From: Leptolyngbya sp. FACHB-321
Lineage (GTDB): Bacteria; Cyanobacteriota; Cyanobacteriia; Leptolyngbyales; Leptolyngbyaceae
Reading direction: 5' to 3'
DNA: 64,000 nucleotides
Assembly (NCBI RefSeq): GCF_014695975.1
Contig: NZ_JACJPI010000083.1
Span: 62,001-126,000, forward strand
The position numbers were made by a program, and so were the translations under genes. Shown here piece by piece: positions 34,813 to 43,899 of this stretch. How positions within the stretch are numbered: the first letter of the stretch is position 1; each line of letters begins with the position of its first letter. Below the pieces are notes generated by a model. It was not told the origin of the DNA, searched no databases, and worked only from the letters and a program-made list of their open reading frames with translations.

Positions 34813-35238
34813 CTAAGCCATTGCAGCATAGTGTTTGACGATTAGCAGGCAGTTACGATCGCCCGATCGCACATAGCTCAGATGGTCAGAAAATTGCTGC
34901 AAAAGCAATAGCCCACGTCCACCGATCGCATCAGGGCTGACTGTCTGCGGTAGTGCTGCCAGTCGTTGCGCTAGATCAAATGCAGCACCCTCATCCCAGA
35001 TCCGAATTTCGATCGATCGGGCTTGAATTGTCACCACAATTTCAATAGGGGTCTTTGCTGGCTTACCCGTATGTGCATGGCGAATCGCATTGGTTAAGCC
35101 TTCAGCCAGAGCAGTCTGACACTGCATCCAAATTGTTTTTGGTATAGCAGGCTGATGCAGTTGATTAAACCAATCCAGCACTGGACTGAGTTCATCAAGC
35201 GTCGATCGCACCTGAAGTTGGCTTGTCTTGCTTCCCAT
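34813..35238 (-). CDS. Anti-sigma-type serine kinase / HATPase_c_2 protein
   Basis: A 141-aa GHKL ATPase domain of the SpoIIAB/RsbW class. Visible: N box ALAEGLTNAIRHAH (about 43-56), then IRIWDEGAAFD, and a glycine-rich lid IGGRGLLLLQQFSD. Such proteins phosphorylate anti-anti-sigma factors or bind sigma factors in partner-switching systems. No STAS-domain partner, sigma factor or PP2C phosphatase is adjacent. The 141-aa length is typical. Upstream of it is a structured-looking 366-bp gap. Confidence 0.82.
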   Translation of the reverse strand: MGSKTSQLQVRSTLDELSPVLDWFNQLHQPAIPKTIWMQCQTALAEGLTNAIRHAHTGKPAKTPIEIVVTIQARSIEIRIWDEGAAFDLAQRLAALPQTVSPDAIGGRGLLLLQQFSDHLSYVRSGDRNCLLIVKHYAAMA

Positions 35239-35604
35239 CCACTGCTTACCGTTAACGGTTCACTGTTAACCCGTTCTTTAATCATCATCATTTATGCTTG
35301 CAGCAGTAGTCATACTGACTACTTTCAAGCTCATTGCCATCCCTTCGACTGCCAGGGGAACAATAGGATGATAGCTCTCAAACTATCAAGTGCTACGGCG
35401 ACTGCCAGGCAGCTTTGGTGCTTGAGAGCCACTGAAGGGTGGGAACATTCTCTTCGGTTAAGCGCTCTACCCCTCCAATCTATCTTTGGCTTGCTGCGTC
35501 AAAACATTTGCATAACTCAAGACGATGCTCCGTTTGACTGCTCATGCAATGCTATAGAACGCTTTGAGGCCTCTTATACCATCTAATTGATCAAATATTC
35601 TGTC
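35239..35604. other. Gap with nested inverted repeats before the PAS kinase
   Basis: Contains GCTCTCAA (about 35373) and TTGAGAGC (about 35423) as an outer pair, CAAG/CTTG and CTGCC/GGCAG pairs between them, and GATAG/CTATC locally. Downstream is GCCACTGAAGGGTGGGAA, which recalls part of the cobalamin riboswitch core, but the B12 box and other conserved strings are missing. No gene seen. Confidence 0.35.
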
Positions 35605-37350
35605 ATGCCCCATTCAAGGACTACGCGTATTTCTGCCCCCACAATGTCAGCACTAGCACCAACCAATTTGCTTCAGTCCATCTTGGCGCATCTCCCACAA
35701 TGCGTTTTCTGGAAAGACCGTGACTCGGTTTTTCAGGGGTGTAACCAGAGTTGGGCAACGCTGATTGGGTTAGCCGATCCGCAGATGATTCAAGGCAAAA
35801 CAGAATACGATTTGCCCTGGAGCAAGGAGGATGCGGCAGCATATGAGGCACGCGATCGCGAAGCCATGCTTTCGGGCATACCGCAGTGCCATCGCCTTAC
35901 TTCTCGCCTTAAAAATGATGGCGAACAGCTCTGGTTCGATGCTCAAAAAATACCGCTGTACGACGCAAATGGTCAAAACGTGGGTATCGTTTGCATTTTG
36001 ACAATGATCACTGAAGCACAGCGTGCTCAAGAGTTGAATCAAAGCGCTGAACTGCTACAAATCGTCCTGGACAGTATTCCGCAGGCGCTCTTTTGGAAAG
36101 ATATTAATTCAAATTATTTGGGCTGCAACCGTAATTGGGCAAAGGCAGCGGGTCTGCGTGCTCTGGGCGATGTCGTGGGGAAAAGCGATTACGACTTTTG
36201 TTGGACACCGGAAGAAGCCAAGCTCTACCAGGAACAAGATCAAGCCGTGATGGAAACGGATACTCCCGTGCTGCATTTAATCGAGCAGCGGTTGCAGGCA
36301 GATGGCAAACCAGCCTGGATTGATGTCAACAAGATTCCGATCCATGACTCCGAAGCGAATGTCATTGGTTTGTTAGGCACGATCGAAGATATTACGGAAC
36401 GCAAAGCAGCAGAGCTTGCTCTACAGCAATCAGAAGCTCAGTTACGCCAGCAAACGCAGCAACTTGAACACACCTTGCAAACGCTGCAAAGAACGCAAAT
36501 GCAGCTAGTGCAAACCGAGAAAATGTCGAGCCTAGGGCAAATGGTTGCGGGTATTGCTCACGAAATCAATAATCCCGTTAACTTTATCTATGGCAACCTC
36601 AACCACGCGACTAGCTATACGCAAGATCTCTTACATCTCATTGAGCTTTATCAGCGGCACTATCCTCAGCCTGTTGCTGCGATTCAAGGGGAAATTGCAG
36701 CGATCGATCTAGAGTTTTTGTTAGAAGATCTGCCTAAACTTTTAACCTCCATGAAGGTTGGTGCCGAGCGCATTCAAAAAATTGTGCTGGCACTTCGTAA
36801 CTTCTCGCGCATGGATGAAGCCGATGTGAAAGCGGTCAATATCCATGATGGCATTGACAGTACCTTGATGATTTTACAAAGTCGGCTGAAAGCAAGATCC
36901 GATCATCCCGGCATTCAAATCATTAGGCAATACGGTGCGTTGCCGGACGTGGAGTGCTACGTGGGTCAACTCAACCAGGTCTTTATGAACATTTTGGCAA
37001 ACGCGATCGATGCCTTGGAGACTGCGGATGAGGAACGATCGGCGGCTGATCTTCGAGAGAATCCTAGTACTATTACCATTTGCACGGAGCGATCAACCAC
37101 AGGCGACTCGATCATCATTCGGATTATCGACAATGGCATTGGCATGTCAGAAGCGGTGCGAACCCGCCTCTTTGATCCCTTCTTCACCACAAAGCCAGTG
37201 GGCAGAGGCACAGGTTTGGGGCTGTCGATTAGCTATCAGATCATTGTCGATCGACACAATGGTCGCCTTACCTGTGAGTCAGAACCGGGCAAGGGTTGCG
37301 AATTCCGCATCGAAATTCCGCTCCTGCAACACTCGGCAGCAGTGGGCTAA
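35605..37350 (+). CDS. PAS-PAS sensor histidine kinase
   Basis: A cytosolic two-component sensor of about 581 aa without membrane segments. Two related PAS domains lie at about 20-140 and 145-270, each with a FWKD...C(N)xxWA motif (VFWKDRDSVFQGCNQSW; LFWKDINSNYLGCNRNW), suggesting internal duplication. A Gln-rich coiled coil follows, then HisKA with AGIAHEINNPVNFI and an ATPase domain with NILANAIDALE, DNGIGM and GRGTGLGLSISYQI. I start at ATG 35605; TTG 35587 and ATG 35644 are alternatives. Its end overlaps the convergent HbpS-like gene by 4 nt. No response regulator is adjacent. Confidence 0.88.
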   Translation: MPHSRTTRISAPTMSALAPTNLLQSILAHLPQCVFWKDRDSVFQGCNQSWATLIGLADPQMIQGKTEYDLPWSKEDAAAYEARDREAMLSGIPQCHRLTSRLKNDGEQLWFDAQKIPLYDANGQNVGIVCILTMITEAQRAQELNQSAELLQIVLDSIPQALFWKDINSNYLGCNRNWAKAAGLRALGDVVGKSDYDFCWTPEEAKLYQEQDQAVMETDTPVLHLIEQRLQADGKPAWIDVNKIPIHDSEANVIGLLGTIEDITERKAAELALQQSEAQLRQQTQQLEHTLQTLQRTQMQLVQTEKMSSLGQMVAGIAHEINNPVNFIYGNLNHATSYTQDLLHLIELYQRHYPQPVAAIQGEIAAIDLEFLLEDLPKLLTSMKVGAERIQKIVLALRNFSRMDEADVKAVNIHDGIDSTLMILQSRLKARSDHPGIQIIRQYGALPDVECYVGQLNQVFMNILANAIDALETADEERSAADLRENPSTITICTERSTTGDSIIIRIIDNGIGMSEAVRTRLFDPFFTTKPVGRGTGLGLSISYQIIVDRHNGRLTCESEPGKGCEFRIEIPLLQHSAAVG

Positions 37351-37772
37351 GCGTGGTGTGCGATCGCGTTTTGTAACGCCTCGATGCCAGCTTGAGCTAC
37401 CTCTATATCTTCCTCATCATTGCCTGAGCCGACGCCGATCGCGCCAACGATTTCTCCCTCAAGCTCGATAGGCAGTCCACCTGCGATCGTAGCAAAGCGG
37501 TTGTTAGTTGCCAGCGCAATACCAAACGCTAGCTCGGTGGGGAGTTGCCCGGTTGGCGCTTTGGCAGAGATAGCTGTAAATGCCTTCTGAATGGCAGAAA
37601 ATTGGCTGTGCAGCTTGGCTCCATCCATCCGCTCAAACACCAACAGGTTGCCGCCTGTGTCTACTACCGCTACACATTGAGGTACACCCATCGCAGTGGC
37701 ACGGTCGATCGCCCCTCGTAAAACAACCTTTGCCCCTTGTGCAGACAGTTCTGAAACTCGACGCACATACAT
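37347..37772 (-). CDS. HbpS/GlcG-family heme-binding protein
   Basis: A 141-aa single-domain protein of the GlcG/HbpS (DUF336) family. Signature segments: CVAVVDTGGNLLVFERMDGA (about 33-52), KAFTAISAKAPTG and AIGVGSGNDEEDIEVAQAGI. Some members bind heme or act with redox sensors; most are uncharacterised. No signal peptide, so presumably cytosolic. It follows the BMP lipoprotein gene on the same strand, 111 bp away, and overlaps the PAS kinase gene tail to tail. A role beside the kinase is possible but unproven. Confidence 0.88.
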   Translation of the reverse strand: MYVRRVSELSAQGAKVVLRGAIDRATAMGVPQCVAVVDTGGNLLVFERMDGAKLHSQFSAIQKAFTAISAKAPTGQLPTELAFGIALATNNRFATIAGGLPIELEGEIVGAIGVGSGNDEEDIEVAQAGIEALQNAIAHHA

Positions 37773-37883
37773 ACTTAACGCTCCTGTGTATCAATCGATC
37801 GACGGCAAAGCATGGTGGAGCGTAACTAACGCTGGCGATCGACGAACACGCTAGCGGTCAGACTTTTCTCCTCCAAGTTTTCG

Positions 37884-39059
37884 TTAGGGATTACCGCGCA
37901 CTCCTTCTACCAGCCAATTCATACCTTGTAATTTGGGATCTTGGAGTGTGTAGGAAATGCCGCTTGGAATCACTACGTTGCCTTTGTTGTCTTTGAGTTC
38001 GCCTTTGAAAATCGCTAAACTCCCGTCTAAGAGTTTCGCTTTTGCTGCTTCAGCCGCTTTTTGTGCCTCACTGCTGACTGCCGCACCATAGGGAGACAGC
38101 CGACAGAAATCTTCCTTCAGCCCACCGGCAACGATCGGTGGAATCCCTCCATTCATCAACGTTTTGCCTGCGCGAATCAGTTCGGCATACTGGGCGTAAA
38201 TCTTACCCCAGTTCCACTCTACTCCGGTCAAGTAGCCTTTTGGCGCTAAACTCGCCTGATTGATGTGGTAGCCAGACGAAAAGACTCCACGTTTTTCAGC
38301 AGTTGTAATGATGACCTTCAAGTTATCCACTCGTCCGGTAATCACGTCGGCGTTCTGGTCAATCAAGCTATTGGCTGCTTCTGCTTCTTTAACGGGTAAC
38401 GACCAATCGCCTGTGAAGATAGCCTGTACGACGATCGACGGTTTGACGCTGCGTGCCCCTAAGGTAAAGCTGTTGACCTCCCGCAACACCACTGGAATGG
38501 GTTTCGGTACAACAAAGCCTAGCTTGCCTGTTTTCGACGCATAGGCAGCGATGATCCCTGCTAGATAAGCGGGTTCAGCCAGCTCACTAAAAAAGGAACC
38601 CACGTTCTTGGGATAACCGTCTTTGTAGGGCTGATTGGGGTGAAAAAGCTGCACCTCTGGAAACTCGCGGGCAATCTGCAAGCTATGAGGGTTGAAATAG
38701 CCGTAAGAGGTGGGAAACAGAACGGTTGCGCCATTGTCTTTAACCATGTTACGCATCGTTTCTGCTACCTCCTTTGTCTCTGGCACGCTTGCTTCTTCAA
38801 CGGTCTGCACGCCGCTTAGTTGAGCAACAGTCGCTTTGCCTTCAGCATGAGACTGGTTGTAGCCGTAATCGTCTTTAGACCCGACATAGATAAAGCCGAT
38901 CGTCAGCGGTTTTTCGGCTGTTGGCGTTGGAGATGCTGCCTGTTGAGGTGGTGCTGTACAGCCTGTCCAAAGGCGCGATGTGGCTCCAAAGGCACCCGCT
39001 GCCAAAAGACTGCGAATAATTGTCCGACGACTGAACCCACGCTGCGTTTGCTGAGACAC
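37884..39059 (-). CDS. BMP-family substrate-binding lipoprotein
   Basis: About 391 aa, a periplasmic binding protein of the BMP/Med family, whose members bind nucleosides or related ligands for ABC import. A twin-arginine-like N-terminus (GFSRRTIIRSLLAAGAF) leads to a Cys in SRLWTGCTAPPQ, a plausible lipid anchor. The domain shows GFIYVGSKDDYGYNQSHAEG and VGSFFSELAEPAYLAGIIAA. Two GTG starts exist; I chose 39059, preceded by GGGGAGA at 6 nt, over 39074. No permease or ATPase is nearby, so the import partners must be elsewhere. Confidence 0.87.
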   Translation of the reverse strand: MSQQTQRGFSRRTIIRSLLAAGAFGATSRLWTGCTAPPQQAASPTPTAEKPLTIGFIYVGSKDDYGYNQSHAEGKATVAQLSGVQTVEEASVPETKEVAETMRNMVKDNGATVLFPTSYGYFNPHSLQIAREFPEVQLFHPNQPYKDGYPKNVGSFFSELAEPAYLAGIIAAYASKTGKLGFVVPKPIPVVLREVNSFTLGARSVKPSIVVQAIFTGDWSLPVKEAEAANSLIDQNADVITGRVDNLKVIITTAEKRGVFSSGYHINQASLAPKGYLTGVEWNWGKIYAQYAELIRAGKTLMNGGIPPIVAGGLKEDFCRLSPYGAAVSSEAQKAAEAAKAKLLDGSLAIFKGELKDNKGNVVIPSGISYTLQDPKLQGMNWLVEGVRGNP

Positions 39060-39237
39060 AAAGACTCTCCCCACAGAACATTACAAAACCGTCTACATGG
39101 GTTTGCTGTGCTACTGATCGTCGCACTCCTTAGCCCAGACGATTCTATAACCTCTGGATACTTAAGCAACGAGAAACTTCGAGGAACGTTATGCTAGTGC
39201 ATCTCTAGGTGCAGACAGTCTGCGTGAATTAGCCAGT

Positions 39238-40362
39238 ATGAATCAGTACTTTGCAACAGTGGCACGGGGGCTAGAAACGCTGGCAGCTCAAGAATTAGAG
39301 CAACTAGGCGCTCATGCCGTCACACCAGGTTTCTGTGGGGCTGCGTTTGAGGGCGATCGCACGCTCCTCTATCGCGTTAATCTTTGGGCACGTTTGCCGT
39401 TTCGCATCCTGATGAAGCTGGGCGAGTTTCCTTGTAAGGATGCGGAAGATCTCTATCGTGGTATCCAGACAATCGATTGGTCGCTGTATCTCACGCCAGA
39501 GATGACGTTGGCGGTAAACGCGACGGGCAAAAGCGAGCAGCTTAACCATACCCACTTCACAGCGCTCCAGGTAAAAACGGCGATCGTTGAGCAGCAGCAA
39601 GAAACGGTGGGCGATCGCTCTGATGTGGAGTTGCAATCGCCGGATGTGCAGATCAGCGTCCATATCGATCGCGATATGTGTACCGTTAGCCTTGATAGTT
39701 CTGGCAAAAGCCTGCACCGTCGAGGGTATCGTCCGGCTGTGGGTGCTGCACCCTTAAAGGAATCGCTGGCAGCGGCGCTCATTCAGCTATCGGGTTGGCA
39801 GCCAGAGCAGATGTTTTACGATCCGCTGTGTGGCTCTGGCACGTTGCCGCTGGAAGCCAGCCTGAAAGCGCTCAATATTGCACCAGGGCTGTTTCGAGAG
39901 CATTTTGGGTTTGAAACATGGCTGGATGCTGACCTGCCGCTGTTAGAAAAACTGATCCAGGAAGCAGAAGATAGCCAGCGAGAAAGCCTTCCTGCACCCA
40001 TCTGGGGTAGCGATCGCGATGAAGCGGTGATTGAGCAGGCGATCGTCAATGCAACCAACTGCGGTGTGCTGAAGCACGTTTATTTTGCGCCGATCGACCT
40101 TGCCGACGTTGCCGCCCCCGCAGACAGCGGCGTGTTGTTTTGCAATCCACCCTACGGCGAACGGTTAGGACGAGACAGCGATTTAGGTGCCTTTTACAAA
40201 CAGCTAGGCAATGTATTGAAACATCGCTTCAAAGGCTGGACGGCGTTTGTGCTGAGTGGCAATAAAGAACTCTCGCAGTCGATCGGGCTGAAATCGTCTC
40301 AACGAACCGCCGTCTTGAACGGTACGTTGCCCTGCCAGTTGATGAAGTATGAACTGTATTGA
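39238..40362 (+). CDS. THUMP-domain 23S rRNA methyltransferase (RlmL-like)
   Basis: A 374-aa SAM-dependent N2-guanine RNA methyltransferase. A THUMP RNA-binding domain fills about residues 45-160. The catalytic domain has FYDPLCGSGTLPLEA (SAM site) and FCNPPYGERLGRD (NPPY active-site motif). This is the length of the RlmL half alone, without the RlmK part fused in E. coli. The likely target is a 23S rRNA guanine, by analogy. ATG 39238. It is divergent from the BMP gene and followed by a heptad-repeat spacer. Confidence 0.88.
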   Translation: MNQYFATVARGLETLAAQELEQLGAHAVTPGFCGAAFEGDRTLLYRVNLWARLPFRILMKLGEFPCKDAEDLYRGIQTIDWSLYLTPEMTLAVNATGKSEQLNHTHFTALQVKTAIVEQQQETVGDRSDVELQSPDVQISVHIDRDMCTVSLDSSGKSLHRRGYRPAVGAAPLKESLAAALIQLSGWQPEQMFYDPLCGSGTLPLEASLKALNIAPGLFREHFGFETWLDADLPLLEKLIQEAEDSQRESLPAPIWGSDRDEAVIEQAIVNATNCGVLKHVYFAPIDLADVAAPADSGVLFCNPPYGERLGRDSDLGAFYKQLGNVLKHRFKGWTAFVLSGNKELSQSIGLKSSQRTAVLNGTLPCQLMKYELY

Positions 40363-40430
40363 AAAGGCAGGAGGCAGAAGGCAGAGAGCAGAAGGCAAAA
40401 GGCAAAAGGTAAAAGGCAAAATAGAAAGGT
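40363..40430. repeat. AAGGCAN heptad tandem repeat
   Basis: About nine 7-base units of the form AAGGCAG/AAGGCAA with point changes, starting 1-5 bases after the methyltransferase stop. The same units occur at 45759-45791 (inverted), 47671-47706 and 61189-61210. Confidence 0.85.
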
Positions 40431-40504
40431 AGCCCTTCTAATAACAAATGCTGTAGGGACGTTCCATAGAATGCTCCTACAGGTAGGAATCTTAATTTCT
40501 GATT

Positions 40505-42115
40505 ATGTTACGACTCACTGAAATCAAGCTGCCGCTGGATCATCCTGAAGAGGCGATCGAAGCAGCGATTCTCAAAAAGCTGCAAATTGCGCCAGAGGCA
40601 TTAATTCGCTACACCATTTTCAAGCGTAGCCATGATGCTCGCAAGAAAGGAGAAATTGCGCTGGTTTATATTCTGGATGTCGAGACGACCCAGGAAAAGC
40701 AACTCCTCCAGCGGCTCAAGAAAGATCCCCATGTGATGCCTACGCCAGATATGAGCTATCGGCTAGTGGCTCACGCTCCGGCTAAGCTCACAAGCCGTCC
40801 TATTGTGATTGGGACTGGACCTTGCGGGATGTTTGCTGGGCTGATGCTGGCGCAAATGGGATTTCGTCCCATCTTGCTGGAACGTGGGAAAGCGGTGCGC
40901 GATCGCACTGTAGACACCTTTGCCTTTTGGAAAAAGAAAGATGGGCTGAACCCAGAATCTAACGCGCAGTTTGGCGAAGGCGGCGCGGGTACGTTTTCGG
41001 ATGGCAAGCTCTACAGTCAGGTGAAAGATTCTAACCACTATGGGCGGAAGGTGCTGAACGAACTGGTTAATTCTGGAGCCTCACCGGAAATTCTCTACGT
41101 CAACAAACCGCATATCGGCACCTTCAAACTGGTTGGTATTGTGCAAAGTCTGCGTGCCCGCATTGAAGCGCTGGGCGGCGAAATTCGCTTTCAAAGTCGC
41201 GTTGAAGATCTGCATATTGAAAACGGGCAGGTGCAGGGCGTAACCCTTGCCAGCGGCGAATTCATTGCCAGCCATCATGTGGTGCTTGCAGTGGGTCACA
41301 GTGCCCGCGACACGTTTCAAATGTTGTTCGATCGCGGCGTTTATATCGAACCCAAACCCTTTTCCATCGGCTTTCGGGTAGAGCATCCGCAGACCTTGAT
41401 CGATCAGTGTCGCTTTGGTGAGCAGGCGGGTCACAAGCTCTTAGGCGCTGCCGATTACAAGCTGGTGCATCACTGCCAGAATGGTCGATCGGTTTACAGC
41501 TTTTGTATGTGTCCTGGCGGTCTGGTGGTTGCTGCCGCCTCTGAACCAGGGCGAGTTGTCACCAACGGCATGAGTCAATACTCGCGCAACGAACGCAATG
41601 CCAACAGCGCGATCGTAGTGGGCATTACGCCCGATGACTATCCTGGTCATCCACTGGCTGGCATTGCTCTGCAACGTCGCCTAGAAGAACGTGCCTTTGA
41701 GCTGGGTGGCGGCACTTATGATGCACCGGGGCAGCTAGTCGGAGACTTTCTCGCTGATCGCCCCTCGCAGTCATTCGGCACTGTGCAACCGTCTTATGCG
41801 CCAGGAGTGCGTTTGGGTGATTTGAGTACAAGCTTGCCTGAGTATGCGATCGAAGCCATCCGCGAAGCATTGCCTGCCTTCAACAAACAGATCAAAGGCT
41901 TTGCCATGCCAGATGCCATGTTGACGGGGGTTGAAACGCGCACCTCATCGCCTATTCGCATTAAGCGCAAAGAGGATTACCAAAGCCTGAATACAAACGG
42001 TCTCTACCCTGCTGGCGAAGGCGCCGGTTATGCAGGCGGCATTCTCTCGGCTGGTATTGACGGCATTAAAGTAGCGGAAGCAGTGGCATTGAGTATGGTG
42101 CGATCGACGGGATAG
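40505..42115 (+). CDS. FAD-dependent oxidoreductase (COG2509-like)
   Basis: A 536-aa flavoprotein. An N-terminal domain of about 95 residues precedes the dinucleotide-binding motif PIVIGTGPCGMFAGLMLAQM (about 99-118). Further flavin-family signatures are NAQFGEGGAGTFSDGKLYS and GEGAGYAGGILSAGIDGIK near the C-terminus, where the flavin ring is bound. These proteins are called uncharacterised FAD-dependent dehydrogenases; the substrate is unknown. Length and motifs are complete. ATG 40505. It seems monocistronic. Confidence 0.88.
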   Translation: MLRLTEIKLPLDHPEEAIEAAILKKLQIAPEALIRYTIFKRSHDARKKGEIALVYILDVETTQEKQLLQRLKKDPHVMPTPDMSYRLVAHAPAKLTSRPIVIGTGPCGMFAGLMLAQMGFRPILLERGKAVRDRTVDTFAFWKKKDGLNPESNAQFGEGGAGTFSDGKLYSQVKDSNHYGRKVLNELVNSGASPEILYVNKPHIGTFKLVGIVQSLRARIEALGGEIRFQSRVEDLHIENGQVQGVTLASGEFIASHHVVLAVGHSARDTFQMLFDRGVYIEPKPFSIGFRVEHPQTLIDQCRFGEQAGHKLLGAADYKLVHHCQNGRSVYSFCMCPGGLVVAAASEPGRVVTNGMSQYSRNERNANSAIVVGITPDDYPGHPLAGIALQRRLEERAFELGGGTYDAPGQLVGDFLADRPSQSFGTVQPSYAPGVRLGDLSTSLPEYAIEAIREALPAFNKQIKGFAMPDAMLTGVETRTSSPIRIKRKEDYQSLNTNGLYPAGEGAGYAGGILSAGIDGIKVAEAVALSMVRSTG

Positions 42116-42228
42116 AAAGGACATTAGTAACACGTAAAGATGACTAACCCTAGAAAAGCGGGTGTTTATCTAGCTAGCGTGGCGTTAAGTACATAGCTAG
42201 GCATATACGAAATTTGTAGGAAAATTTT

Positions 42229-42813
42229 ATGGAGTCAGAAGAGCAAATCGTATTTAATCAAAGCCTCTACTTGGCACTTGGGCGGTTTGTTGTTTGCTTT
42301 TCTCATCTTCTTAACTCCCTTGAAGAAGCAACTGTCTGGTTGTTTGGTCTTGGTCCTGACGGAGAACGTACGATTCTGATCAAGGCTGCTCTTGCAGATA
42401 GAACTGCATCCCCAATCGCTTCAGCATTTTTCTCAGTCTTCTTTGAGCGCTGGGGAGAGCTGGTTACAGATCAAGATTCCAGAATAATTAGGTGCTTAAG
42501 AAAAGAAATAGAAGGTCTTATAAAAACAAGAAATAGAATTATGCATGATGCATGGATGAGTAAAACAATTGGGGGAAACCCTGGTCCGCACTCAATGAGT
42601 CTTGTGCGTGTTCGAGCCCACGGCAGTGGCGCTGAATATGACTCAGTGGACTATGGTCCAGAGGACGTAACAAATATTGCGAATGATGCAGGTCGGCTAG
42701 CAAGTGTTGTCAACGCCATAGCTTGGTACATGAAACCTGGGCAAAATGGACCAGAGGTAGCGGAAAGATTTGAAATTTGCGAAAATAAGGTTTACATAAA
42801 AGAAAATACATAA
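42229..42813 (+). CDS. HEPN-like protein, possibly acquired
   Basis: A 194-aa protein of no family I can name firmly. The first 110 residues are helical and end in IKTRNRIMHDAW; Arg101-Asn102-x3-His106 matches the RX4-6H motif of HEPN ribonucleases, where the residue after Arg is often polar. The rest (SLVRVRAHGSGAEYDSVDYG) looks like a small beta extension. Its DNA is AT-richer than the neighbours, with AGA and ATA codons and no HIP1 site, suggesting transfer. No nucleotidyltransferase antitoxin lies beside it. ATG 42229. Confidence 0.7.
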   Translation: MESEEQIVFNQSLYLALGRFVVCFSHLLNSLEEATVWLFGLGPDGERTILIKAALADRTASPIASAFFSVFFERWGELVTDQDSRIIRCLRKEIEGLIKTRNRIMHDAWMSKTIGGNPGPHSMSLVRVRAHGSGAEYDSVDYGPEDVTNIANDAGRLASVVNAIAWYMKPGQNGPEVAERFEICENKVYIKENT

Positions 42814-42905
42814 GATGCAGTGAGAAGCAAATGCATCAATCGAGTAATCCATGTCCAAGATTTTGCTCCACCTGGCTCATTGCTGATCGGACCGTAACAT
42901 TAAAC

Positions 42906-43826
42906 TCACAGGCGTTCATCTAGCCAGGACAAGCCTGCACCAGCGACTTCTGCCAGAATGCTGACCAGCCGGTAGAGCGCTACAACGCTGAGCAGTAGTC
43001 CCGGTGAGAACGTTTGACCCAGGAGCGCGATCGCTGTTGCCTCAAAAACGCCAATGCCTCCAGGTGCGCCTGGAACTACTAAACCGAGCAGCCACGACAC
43101 ACTAAACGCACTTACCAGAAGCGGCAGTTGACTCAGCAGCACCGGGCTGATTGCCAGAAAGGTGAACAAAAAGCCTGCGCTCCGCAGTAGCAAAAAGCCA
43201 ACCTCTCCCAGCAAGGGCACCAGGGGATAGTCTTTCAGAGCGACAGACATTAATGACGGCGCTTTCGTCGCTTTTTGCTTCAGTTTGCCGAGATACCGCA
43301 CTAAGGGATTGATGATGTGGGGATGCACAGACGCTAAAACGACCAGCAGGCTAAACCACTGAAGCATTAAAACGGGCAAGCCATACTGTGCCATGATCGG
43401 CTGGCTCCCCAGCAAGGCAAGCAATAGTGCAGCCGCTGCCATCAACAGCGGTTCTAGTAAGACGCTCACGGTAGCAGTTTCCAGGGTTGCGCCTGCCTTT
43501 GTTGCCGCAGTAATGCGACCGTAGTAGTGCCAAACATTTCCAGGCAGATACTTGGCGATCGTCGTTTTCAAATAGGCTTGCACTAGCCAAACTCCCTGCA
43601 CCGGCTGGCGAAAATCTTGCAAAAGACGACTCCAGACACCGCCAGCACAGATATGGGCAAGTAGCGTCATACCAAGAGCGATCGCAAGACAGGCTAAACC
43701 CGTGCTTTCTAAACGGATGGCTAGAACCTTTTGCCAGTGCTGCTTGAGGACGGTGCCCAAAAAGAAAAGCGTTCCACCCAGAATTGCCCAGCGTAAGCAT
43801 GGTTTTAAGCGAGCGATCGCGGTCAT
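42906..43826 (-). CDS. UPF0104/LPG synthase transmembrane-type protein
   Basis: A 306-aa polytopic membrane protein with about eight hydrophobic helices, related to the membrane half of lysylphosphatidylglycerol synthases (UPF0104). Family-type stretches include TIAKYLPGNVWHYYGR (about 88-103) and VVPGAPGGIGVFEATAIALL near the C-terminus. The aminoacyl-transferase domain of MprF is absent, so lysyl transfer is unlikely; a flippase or lipid role is possible. ATG 43826. It is followed on the opposite side by recR, 73 bp upstream on the same strand. Confidence 0.82.
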   Translation of the reverse strand: MTAIARLKPCLRWAILGGTLFFLGTVLKQHWQKVLAIRLESTGLACLAIALGMTLLAHICAGGVWSRLLQDFRQPVQGVWLVQAYLKTTIAKYLPGNVWHYYGRITAATKAGATLETATVSVLLEPLLMAAAALLLALLGSQPIMAQYGLPVLMLQWFSLLVVLASVHPHIINPLVRYLGKLKQKATKAPSLMSVALKDYPLVPLLGEVGFLLLRSAGFLFTFLAISPVLLSQLPLLVSAFSVSWLLGLVVPGAPGGIGVFEATAIALLGQTFSPGLLLSVVALYRLVSILAEVAGAGLSWLDERL

Positions 43827-43899
43827 TGTTCAAGCAAGTTTCAGGTCAAAAATTAGAAGGGAGAAGAGGCTTATCAAAAGCTGGCTGCTGATCGCTTCT

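Noticed and set aside
35400-35450. Cobalamin riboswitch
   Set aside because: Only one core string fits; the B12 box, the GGUGAAAAUCC segment and a B12-related downstream gene are missing.
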